Origin: Erysipelotrichaceae bacterium UBA3379
Lineage (GTDB): Bacteria; Bacillota_I; Bacilli_A; Erysipelotrichales; Coprobacillaceae
DNA: 13,966 nt
Reading direction: 5' to 3'
Assembly: GCA_002359025.1 (NCBI GenBank)
Contig: DEPZ01000030.1
Span: 1-13,966, forward strand
Below the pieces are notes generated by a model. The model was not told the DNA's origin. It was given only the letters and a program-made list of their open reading frames with translations, and ran no database searches. Position numbers and translations under genes: made by a program. Positions 1 to 7,300 of this stretch are shown here, in pieces. The first letter of the stretch is position 1; each line of letters begins with the position of its first letter.

Positions 1-76
1 CTGTGACTGATGGTCTATCAAGTTAAACAATTCCAATTCCTAATGGAACTCATAAGTAAAACTTATATATAAAAAA

Positions 77-105
77 ATTATGAAAATCATGACGATCTTC
101 ATAAT
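77..105 (-). terminator. Intrinsic terminator after the MBL-fold hydrolase gene
   Basis: Read on the minus strand, two 12-base arms (one G-U pair) enclose the 5-base loop GTCAT and are followed at once by seven U residues (71-77). It lies 9 bases past the stop codon of the upstream hydrolase gene and should end the merR-hydrolase transcript. On the plus strand the hairpin is not followed by a good U-run, so it is probably one-directional. The remaining 1-70 holds no gene I can support. Confidence 0.85.
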
Positions 106-113
106 CATATTTT

Positions 114-1340
114 CTATAAATCCTTAGCATAAGCAATATAATAATGTCTTGCATTTGCTGAGGTTACTTGTTTTGCACGTTTTAATAAACATTCTTTTTT
201 AAGTTCTTTATCATCAATAAGTTCTAATAATTGTAATGCCAATTGATATTCTTCTTGTTCCATACATTCATGTATTTTCTCTAACAATTGATCTTTTCCA
301 ATAAGCTCTAATAATGTCTTATGATATAATGATTGATGAACTGGTAATAAGTTTGTAGGATTTCCATCAAACCAACCTACATAACCATTAAAAACACTTT
401 TTACTGCCCATTCTACTGTTCCATAATATTCTTGAAGATAACTCAAATGAGCGAGATTTTCAGGTAGTTTGACATGTTCTACTGTTTCATCTAAAGTCAT
501 ACCTTTATTCATACAATTCAATGTTTCAAATAATATATATTCTAATGCCTCTTTAAAATGATAAAGATGCTCTTGAATATCTTTTCCATATAATGGTTTT
601 GTATGCCCAGGTAAGAGGACTTTAGCTGGATAGGAAAGAATATTTTTTAAACTCTCTATCCATGTTGCAATATCACGATATTGTGTCCCTCTAATAGCAT
701 AAAGTGCTGGAAACACACCATAGTAATTATCCCCAGTGCAGATGACTTCATCATCTGGTAACCATATAAAGATCTGATCATCTGTTTCTCCAGGTGCACG
801 TACTAATTTTATACGAACACCATCAATTGTTCTTTCTACACATTCTTCATTGTAGAGAGTTGTTGGTGCTAAAAAATGATACTGACCATGCCCTTGACTT
901 CTTCCTTCTCTTTTCCCAATACCTTGACAGATTGCTTCTTCATCAGTTAAAAGAGTCCCATGTTGATAAGTTCCTCTACGATTCAGTATATCTTGAATTT
1001 TTTCATAATAAGCCAATGGCTCTTTTTTTGCAGTAAAAGCAATAATCTCTTCTACAGTTTCTTTAAAAGTTGCAGCTCCACCCCTATGATCTGGGTGTGA
1101 ATGCGTATAAATGATTGTCTTTACCGGTTTCTTTGTGATGTTTTGTAAATCTAATAACATATCTTTTGAGTATTCATCGCTATCAAGTGTATCAACTAAT
1201 ATCACAGAACTATCCCCAATGATTGCAATAGCATTACTATGTCCATAGCTATAAAAAAAATAAATTCTATCACTTATTTTTATTAATTCCTTTTGGTATG
1301 TTTCTTCATAAAACTGCTTTAATAAATCTTCTCCTTGCAT
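114..1340 (-). CDS. Alkylsulfatase-like metallo-beta-lactamase-fold hydrolase
   Basis: A 408-residue dinuclear-metal hydrolase of the metallo-beta-lactamase superfamily, closest by motifs to linear alkylsulfatases (SdsA1/BDS1 type). The metal-binding motif THSHPDHRGGA covers residues 79-89 (H80, H82, D84, H85), followed by APGETDDQ with E185, TGDN with D204 and the late ligand H246 in PGHTKP. The FPALYAIRGTQYRD stretch (210-223) and the later GTVEWAV and GWFDGNPT motifs match the alkylsulfatase dimerisation region, so this is more than a generic MBL protein. It has no signal peptide, unlike SdsA1, and is too short to carry the C-terminal SCP2-like substrate-binding domain of the roughly 650-residue enzymes, so it is probably cytosolic. 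The substrate is unknown: a sulfate ester is possible, but related short proteins may act on other esters. A ribosome binding site GAAAGGA precedes the ATG by about 8 bases. The gene starts 15 bases after the MerR regulator gene and is surely co-transcribed with it. Confidence 0.85.
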   Translation of the reverse strand: MQGEDLLKQFYEETYQKELIKISDRIYFFYSYGHSNAIAIIGDSSVILVDTLDSDEYSKDMLLDLQNITKKPVKTIIYTHSHPDHRGGAATFKETVEEIIAFTAKKEPLAYYEKIQDILNRRGTYQHGTLLTDEEAICQGIGKREGRSQGHGQYHFLAPTTLYNEECVERTIDGVRIKLVRAPGETDDQIFIWLPDDEVICTGDNYYGVFPALYAIRGTQYRDIATWIESLKNILSYPAKVLLPGHTKPLYGKDIQEHLYHFKEALEYILFETLNCMNKGMTLDETVEHVKLPENLAHLSYLQEYYGTVEWAVKSVFNGYVGWFDGNPTNLLPVHQSLYHKTLLELIGKDQLLEKIHECMEQEEYQLALQLLELIDDKELKKECLLKRAKQVTSANARHYYIAYAKDL

Positions 1341-1355
1341 ATTGTCTTTCCTTTC

Positions 1356-2162
1356 TTATCTGCCATGAATTTTATGAAAATCATGACGTGCCATTTTTTT
1401 CATATCATCTATACGTGATTTTAATCGATCAGTATAATGAGATGATACTCTTGGATTATCTAAATGATATTTCTTAGCCCAATCTCTAAAATGATGATTA
1501 ATATATTTATTTCTTTGTACATCATCTCGATATTGATGATAGATATCATCTAATGATAAAGGATCATCTAATGGTATTTGATATTTATGAAAATAATCAA
1601 ATAATTCAATAGTCTTTCTTTCATTCATAATTTGGAAAGAATATGTATCTTTTGCTGTTTCAATATCTATATCTACATAATATAACATGTGAATATTGAA
1701 TAAATTGGTATTATAAACTTCACTACACATAGACACTTTGACTTTTTGTATATCTTTTAAAAGAATACATAGTTGATCATATTGCAATGAATTTTCTTTT
1801 AAAAGTAGTGAAGATGTATCATCTTCATCAAAAGATATTTTTACTCTATGTCTTTTAATATATTCTTGTATTTTTTCTTGAATATTTTGTAATTCTAGAT
1901 GTTGTTTTTTTAAATAATCTTCTTTTTCTATTAATGCGTCTCTGATATTTAATTGTCCCTGAATAATCAGTTTAATAGTATCAATAGATAAATCCATTGA
2001 TCTTAATAATAAAACAAATCTTAATGTTTCAATATCTTCTAAAGAATAATCACGATAGTTGTTATTTAATCTTTGTGGTTTTATAAACCCCTCTTTTTCA
2101 TAATACATTAATGAATGCTTAGAAATAGAAAGTAACTCTTCAACTTCCTTTGTTTTCATCAT
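1356..2162 (-). CDS. MerR-family transcriptional regulator with large C-terminal domain
   Basis: A 268-residue DNA-binding regulator. Residues 1-70 form a MerR winged helix-turn-helix: KEVEELLSISKHSLMYYEKEG is a MerR-type recognition region, followed by the wing (NNNYRDYSLEDIETL). A helical, probably coiled-coil dimerisation segment spans about 76-110. The remaining roughly 155 residues are not a ligand domain I recognise; there is no cysteine-based metal site like MerR/CueR and no clear GyrI-like domain. The final 30 residues are very basic and histidine-rich. Two ATGs are adjacent (2162 and 2159) after AAGGGA; the second has better spacing, so the true protein may be 267 residues. The gene lies directly upstream of the alkylsulfatase-like hydrolase and likely controls it and itself, which is inference from context. 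The effector is unknown. Confidence 0.85.
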   Translation of the reverse strand: MMKTKEVEELLSISKHSLMYYEKEGFIKPQRLNNNYRDYSLEDIETLRFVLLLRSMDLSIDTIKLIIQGQLNIRDALIEKEDYLKKQHLELQNIQEKIQEYIKRHRVKISFDEDDTSSLLLKENSLQYDQLCILLKDIQKVKVSMCSEVYNTNLFNIHMLYYVDIDIETAKDTYSFQIMNERKTIELFDYFHKYQIPLDDPLSLDDIYHQYRDDVQRNKYINHHFRDWAKKYHLDNPRVSSHYTDRLKSRIDDMKKMARHDFHKIHGR

Positions 2163-2182
2163 TATCCCTTCTTTCTACTTAT

Positions 2183-2212
2183 ATGATAACGCATTCTATA
2201 CATATTTTTCAA
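2183..2212 (-). promoter_or_regulatory. Candidate promoter of the merR-hydrolase operon
   Basis: On the minus strand, TTGAAA (2207-2212) and TATCAT (2183-2188) are separated by 18 bases, about 20 bases before the merR start codon. Activator-type MerR promoters usually have long spacers (19-20), so 18 is slightly long but not diagnostic. A second TATAAT (2227-2232) lacks a good -35 partner. Confidence 0.4.
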
Positions 2213-2241
2213 ATCTATTATGACTGATTATACAAATTATT

Positions 2242-2279
2242 TATATAAAAACTGCAATCATGATTGCAGTTTTTATATA
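2242..2279 (-). terminator. Perfect inverted-repeat terminator overlapping the metC-like stop codon
   Basis: A 38-base uninterrupted palindrome centred between 2260 and 2261, with GC-containing core ACTGCAATCA on each side and A/T-runs outside it. As RNA it gives a long hairpin with a run of U on the 3' arm. It begins inside the last codons of the lyase gene and contains its TAA (2273-2275). Because it is symmetric it could stop transcription from either direction. It separates the deoR-lyase unit from the merR promoter. Confidence 0.85.
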
Positions 2280-3442
2280 TGATAAGCTTTTTCTAATGCT
2301 TGTTTTATATCCTCAATTAATAAATCAGCTTCTTCTAAACCGATATACATACGAATATGTCCCAAACTCAATCCTCTTTGTTGAAGTTCTTCTTCATTAT
2401 TTCCTTTAAATACCGGCATAGCAAGACTTTCGAATCCACCCCAGCTATATGCTAAAGTAAAATATTGAAGAGAATCAATAAATGTTTGAATAATAGTAGG
2501 ATGAGCATCTTTTAAAACAAGTCCAAATAAACTTCCATATCCTTTAAGATACTTAGAGGCTAAATCTTTTTGATAACCTTGACTTGCTAGAGGATGATAA
2601 ATTCTTTCAATGCATTGATGATTTTCTAAAAACTCTAAAACTTGTTTTATTGTTTCTTGTTGTGCTTTTAATCGTACTGGTAATGTTCTTAACCCTCTTA
2701 AAGCTAACCAAGCATTCATAGGTGACATTGTTGCCCCTAAAAGAATTTGTCCAAATTCATCAATTAGATGCATTAGCTCTTTTCTAGTAATAACAACCCC
2801 ACCAACAAGATCACTATGTCCTCCAATATATTTAGAACATGAATGAATCACAACATCTATTCCATGTTCTAAAGGATTTTGAAAAAGTGGTGTAGACCAA
2901 GTATTATCTATAACTGTATAGATATTTCTTTCTTTACAATACTCACTTATCATCTCTAAATCTAATAATTCAAATTTTTGAGAAGAAGGACTCTCAAAAT
3001 ATATCATCTTTGTATGATCATTGACATAATCAAAGATTTCATTTGTCTGGCAACCATCAATTTTCGTACTCTCTATTCCAAAACGTTTCAAGTTTTGAAT
3101 CAACTTCACAGATGATCCATAAACAGTATTGACAATAATCACATGATCATCTTTTTGTATAAGACTTAATATCGTTGCTGAAATAGCTCCCATACCAGAT
3201 GCATATGTTCTTGCACATTCACCTTTTTCTAATAAAGCCAGTTTCTTTTCAAGTATATCCAGTGTTGGATTCTCTCCTCTTGTATATGTATATGCCTTTT
3301 GACCTTTTGCATTCACTGCGACATAATGATCAAAGTCTTTGAACTGGAAATTAGAAGTTTGTACTATTTCTGGACTTACACTTAGATACTCTTTATTCCA
3401 ATCATGTTCTAAATCTAAGCAAATATTTCTATATTCTTTCAT
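2273..3442 (-). CDS. metC: Cystathionine beta-lyase-type PLP enzyme (trans-sulfuration family)
   Basis: A cytosolic PLP-dependent enzyme of the Cys/Met metabolism family, 389 residues from the ATG at 3442. Visible family residues are the phosphate-binding YTR (Y53, R55) before NPT, SGMGA (82-86), the cofactor-stacking Tyr in VYGSS (Y108), D179 in IDNTWSTP, the Schiff-base lysine K204 in SCSKYIGGHSDLVGG, and R364 in HIRMYIGLEE. The SWGGFESL motif (333-340) carries a Trp next to the Ser, as in E. coli MetC, which favours cystathionine beta-lyase (cystathionine to homocysteine, pyruvate and ammonia). The Cys of methionine gamma-lyase (YGCT) is replaced by Ser. Cystathionine gamma-lyase or a broad cysteine desulfhydrase cannot be excluded. 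A TTG at 3448 in frame is less likely, because GAGG sits about 8 bases before the ATG at 3442. The gene follows a DeoR regulator gene by 45 bases, with no terminator between them. Confidence 0.85.
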   Translation of the reverse strand: MKEYRNICLDLEHDWNKEYLSVSPEIVQTSNFQFKDFDHYVAVNAKGQKAYTYTRGENPTLDILEKKLALLEKGECARTYASGMGAISATILSLIQKDDHVIIVNTVYGSSVKLIQNLKRFGIESTKIDGCQTNEIFDYVNDHTKMIYFESPSSQKFELLDLEMISEYCKERNIYTVIDNTWSTPLFQNPLEHGIDVVIHSCSKYIGGHSDLVGGVVITRKELMHLIDEFGQILLGATMSPMNAWLALRGLRTLPVRLKAQQETIKQVLEFLENHQCIERIYHPLASQGYQKDLASKYLKGYGSLFGLVLKDAHPTIIQTFIDSLQYFTLAYSWGGFESLAMPVFKGNNEEELQQRGLSLGHIRMYIGLEEADLLIEDIKQALEKAYHI

Positions 3443-3487
3443 TTTCAATACCTCTATATTATAAAGGCTTCTCTTTTATCAATCATT

Positions 3488-4234
3488 TTATATCTTATCG
3501 ACTTCAATAGCCTTTGTATTCAAATACTCTTCTATATCCTGTGGTATACCTGAATCTGTAACAACTCTATGTACTCTATCTAATTCAATAAGATTCACTA
3601 CACCTTTTTGATTAAATTTCATAGAATCTGTCACAATAATCACATGCGCAGCTTGCTTAGCCATATCTCTTACAGCTTCACTTCGCATATAATCATTACC
3701 TGTAAAACCAGTCTCTTTTGTAAAACCGTCTGTTCCAATAAAAAGCTTATCTACAAAAAATGCTTCTGCGCATTTTCTTGTAAGAGGTCCTATCATAACT
3801 TGTGATTCATTTTGGTATTCTCCACCAAGTAAAATAATCTTCACTGTTCCCTGTTTTCTTATATAATCAGCGATAAATGCTGAATTGGTTATGAGTGTCA
3901 CATCTTTTTTCGTTTTCGCAATTTCTAAAGCAACCAATGCACAACAAGAACCAGATTCTATCATAATGGTCTCCCCATTTTGAACAGACTCTACTGCTTT
4001 TTTAGCAATGCTTTGTTTGATTTCATAATGATAAGCCAATCTATGATTAATATCATCACTTTCATTAATCATAGCATATCCATGAACTCTCACAATAATT
4101 CCGCTCTTTTCTAAAGCCACTAAATCTTTACGAATAGTCACTTGTGATACATTTAATAATTCAGATAACTTTGTGACTTCCATCTTTTTATGTTCTGTTA
4201 ATAAATCTAATATTTGTGTATGTCTTTTATTCAA
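3488..4234 (-). CDS. DeoR/GlpR-family transcriptional regulator
   Basis: A 248-residue sugar-phosphate-type repressor when read from the TTG at 4234. The N-terminus MNKRHTQILDLLTEH is the normal start of this family, and VTKLSELLNVSQVTIRKDLVALE (about 20-45) is the DeoR helix-turn-helix, followed by the conserved wing with RVHG. The C-terminal sensor domain has an IESGSC turn (the family's D/E-SGST phosphosugar loop, here Ser-Cys-Cys), ITNS, LLGG and IGTDGF. Start choice: a longer ATG reading from 4267 adds 11 hydrophobic/basic residues unlike the family, while AAAGGGTGA lies just before the TTG. It is co-directional with the cystathionine beta-lyase-like gene and probably in its operon. DeoR proteins usually respond to phosphorylated sugars, so the natural partner could instead be the GH20 gene upstream; neither link can be shown here. 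Confidence 0.85.
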   Translation of the reverse strand: MNKRHTQILDLLTEHKKMEVTKLSELLNVSQVTIRKDLVALEKSGIIVRVHGYAMINESDDINHRLAYHYEIKQSIAKKAVESVQNGETIMIESGSCCALVALEIAKTKKDVTLITNSAFIADYIRKQGTVKIILLGGEYQNESQVMIGPLTRKCAEAFFVDKLFIGTDGFTKETGFTGNDYMRSEAVRDMAKQAAHVIIVTDSMKFNQKGVVNLIELDRVHRVVTDSGIPQDIEEYLNTKAIEVDKI

Positions 4235-4257
4235 AAATATCACCCTTTTCTCATATA

Positions 4258-4286
4258 AGAATAACATATTTATCTTTCATTAGCAA
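4258..4286 (-). promoter_or_regulatory. Weak candidate promoter for deoR-metC unit
   Basis: TTGCTA (4281-4286) and TATTCT (4258-4263) on the minus strand are 17 bases apart. Each matches consensus at only four of six positions. If used, transcription would begin near 4251, downstream of the ATG at 4267, which independently supports the TTG start at 4234. A promoter is needed in this gap because the upstream GH20 gene ends in a terminator. Confidence 0.3.
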
Positions 4287-4311
4287 TATTACCCTCTTTC
4301 AATAATAACTT

Positions 4312-4342
4312 AAAAAGAAGTTGCCTATTTGACAACCTCTTT
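4312..4342 (-). terminator. Intrinsic terminator after the GH20 gene
   Basis: On the minus strand, AAAGAGGTTG and CAACTTCTTT form a 10-base-pair stem (one G-U) around a 9-base loop, running into five U residues. It lies 24 bases past the stop codon of the large hydrolase gene and isolates it from the deoR gene. Confidence 0.8.
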
Positions 4343-4366
4343 AAAACATATCTATCACTTCATATA

Positions 4367-7300
4367 TCAAGATTGTTTTCTTTTCAATACAAATAGTAAA
4401 CAACTTGATAAAACGATTAATAATGTATAAACACCAGTCGATGTCATATCTCCAGTTTGTGGGACAATCGCATCATTATTTTGTGTATTGTCACCAGGTT
4501 CAATTGGTTTGACATCAATAGATGGTTGATTTGTAGAGTCTTCTAAAATATCTTCATCTTGAGGGATATCTTTTTTCTCTAGACATGCAATAGCATCTTC
4601 AATTGCCTTTGCCATAAGATCTACTTTATCTTGTTCTGTAATATTCATATTTCTATCGACTAATGAAATTGCTTTTTCTACCAGATGAAAATCTTTATAA
4701 TCTTCTTTATTTAATTGATTTGCTTTTTCTATAGCTTCATCAACCTTTGTATAATCAGCAGGTTTATATTCTAAAGATAGAAGAGATTGATTTAATAAAT
4801 CAATAACTTGTTCTACTTCTAATAATGTTGCTTGTTGATTTTCATAGACAACAAGTGCTTGTTCAAGTGAAATAAGAAGTTGTTTGTATGAATCATGAAG
4901 ATATAAGTCTTTATTTAATGATTTGACTTCTTCAATTTTTTCTAATAATAATGTTTTATCAATGACTTTTGGATCTAATCTTAAAGAGATGAGAGCTTTT
5001 AATAAGTCTTGTTTCATTGTTTCTACATCATTAGCATCAGCATTTGGATTTTCTAATAATTGTTTTGCTTTTTGAATTGTTGTTTCTAATTGATGCCAGC
5101 TTTCTTGATGATAATGTGTATTTTCTAAAGAACTTACATAATCAATGATTTCTTTTAAACCTGCTTTGTCTGCATTCATATTGACAAGACTCACTTTGAT
5201 AGAAGCAGCTGAACCAAAGTTTTGCACTGATTTTACATAGACAAGACGTACATGTTTTGTGAGAACTTTTTTAAAATCTATATGTTTTTCTTGATTGTTG
5301 TTTGGTAAAGTCCCTTTCGCATGTGTTTGATATATTTTTCCATCATCACTGATTTGTATTTCATATTCTAATAGATTTCCATTAGAACCTGTTTGACGAG
5401 GAGTATAGCTTATACCATCAATAAGTGTTTTTTCTTCCAATTCTAAATCTATCCAATGAGGCATTGTTGTATTTGTCCAATCCGTATGCCAAATTGTAGA
5501 ATTATCATTATCTAAGACATTTTTTGGGTCAGATCCATCTCTTTGATAACTAGAAGCTGTAGCAGTTATTGTTGAATTATCTACATAAGTTCTGTCTTTT
5601 TCTTGTTTTAATACCAGTTGACTAAGTGCCTTACTTAAAGCTTGTTCATAAGCATCTACAGTGGCTTGAAGTTGAATAGGAAGATCATATCTTATAGAAG
5701 AAATAACTTGTTGAAGTGTTTTGATAGATTGATTTGTAAACATATCGAGATGTTCTGTGAGTTTCAAATAAGCTTGGACTCGTGAATAATCAGCTTTTCT
5801 ATAATCCAGTTTATCTAAAACTTTTTGAAATTTCTGTATAAGAGTTGTTATTTCTTTTTCATCTAATTCATATTTTTGAAGTAGAATTTGAGCTTCATTG
5901 AGAAGGGGCTGTAATTCATTTTTATTGTCTTGATTCATTATTGCTATAGCATTTGTATAAATATGGTCTAATTCCATAGATGAAACAAAGTCTTTTTGTT
6001 TACCTAAGCGAATATCATCTACATATCCAATAAAGGCATGATGGATACTTCCAATTCTTGCAAGTGGAAACATATTGGTTGCTAGCATAGGTCTACCTTC
6101 AATACGTTCATCATCACCTAAAGTATCGATGAGTTGACCATTGACATAGAGTTGAATTTGATTTTGTTTATTTTTCAATTCAAGTTCTACCCACTCATTC
6201 ACAGGTAAAGTATAATCAAAAGAATAATCAAACCCTTCTCTACTCATTCCTACTTTTCCTGTGTCTTTTTGTACTGCCTTAATACTTCCATAATCACTTT
6301 CAAATAATATTTGTTCTTCTTGGCTATCAGATTGACGTTTCACTTTGACTCTTAAATCATTATTTAATCCAACTGTTTCAAGATTCGTTTTGATATAACT
6401 TGTATTTCCTTTTAATTCTAAAACTGTTTTTCCATCTTGAGTCACAAGTGAACTATTTTTGCCTTCTTCTACACGATAATGATTTGTTGTATCGTTGAGT
6501 GTATCCATAGGAATATGAAGATAGTCATCTGTATCAATATCTACTTGATATCCAAAGTTTGTACGTGGGGCATCCCCTGCATTGTCAGAAACTTTTTTTG
6601 CTTCACTTAAAGAGAGTTCACCTTTACCCCATAGTTTTGCTGCAAATAATGGTAATGATTTTTCAATTCGATCATAAACATCATATTCACTTACACCATT
6701 ATCTAGATAATCAGTCATATCATTCCATACGGCAAAAGCGCCACCTTTCATTTGTTGATCACCAGCTGGTATAGTGACTCCTCCAATACTATTGATTGCT
6801 AAATTATACATTGTACTTTCATTCAAATAATCATAATAATATCCTGCATTTGGTACAATATAATAATTACCATCATTACAATTTATCAAATCAAAACCAT
6901 CTTCATACATCTGATCCATATTCGCATAACCAAAATTCCATAAGTTAATTTCTACTCCATCAGCATTAATCTTCTCACCTTGACTTGCTTGCGTAAAACT
7001 TCCCCAAACACGTGCTTTTCTACCTGAAGTTTCTACATATTCAATCATATCATTAACAAACTTTCTATAAGCCTTTGATGATGCATGATATTCATCTGCT
7101 CCTATATGAACAGTTGTTTGTAAATCAAAGACTGGATTATTTTCTGTCATATATTCACCAAAAATAGATTGAACAAAAGCTAATGACTCATCATATTTAC
7201 TGACGAGATTTAAATGGTCATTTTCTCTACCATATGTTCCATTTCTTAAATCAGGTCTTACTTTGGTAAGTGCTAATGAGTGAGCAGGTGTATCTATTTC

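Noticed and set aside
1..26. Possible 3' end of a plus-strand gene (open until TAA at 24-26 in one frame)
   Set aside because: Only seven codons are visible and stops by chance are frequent here, so there is nothing to support a coding call.
2273..3442. Methionine gamma-lyase
   Set aside because: The cysteine next to the cofactor-stacking tyrosine that marks that enzyme is Ser here, and the SWGGFESL motif favours cystathionine beta-lyase.
4235..4312. SAM (S-box) or T-box leader for the deoR-metC unit
   Set aside because: The gap is too short and contains no T-box sequence or S-box core; likewise for 3443-3487.
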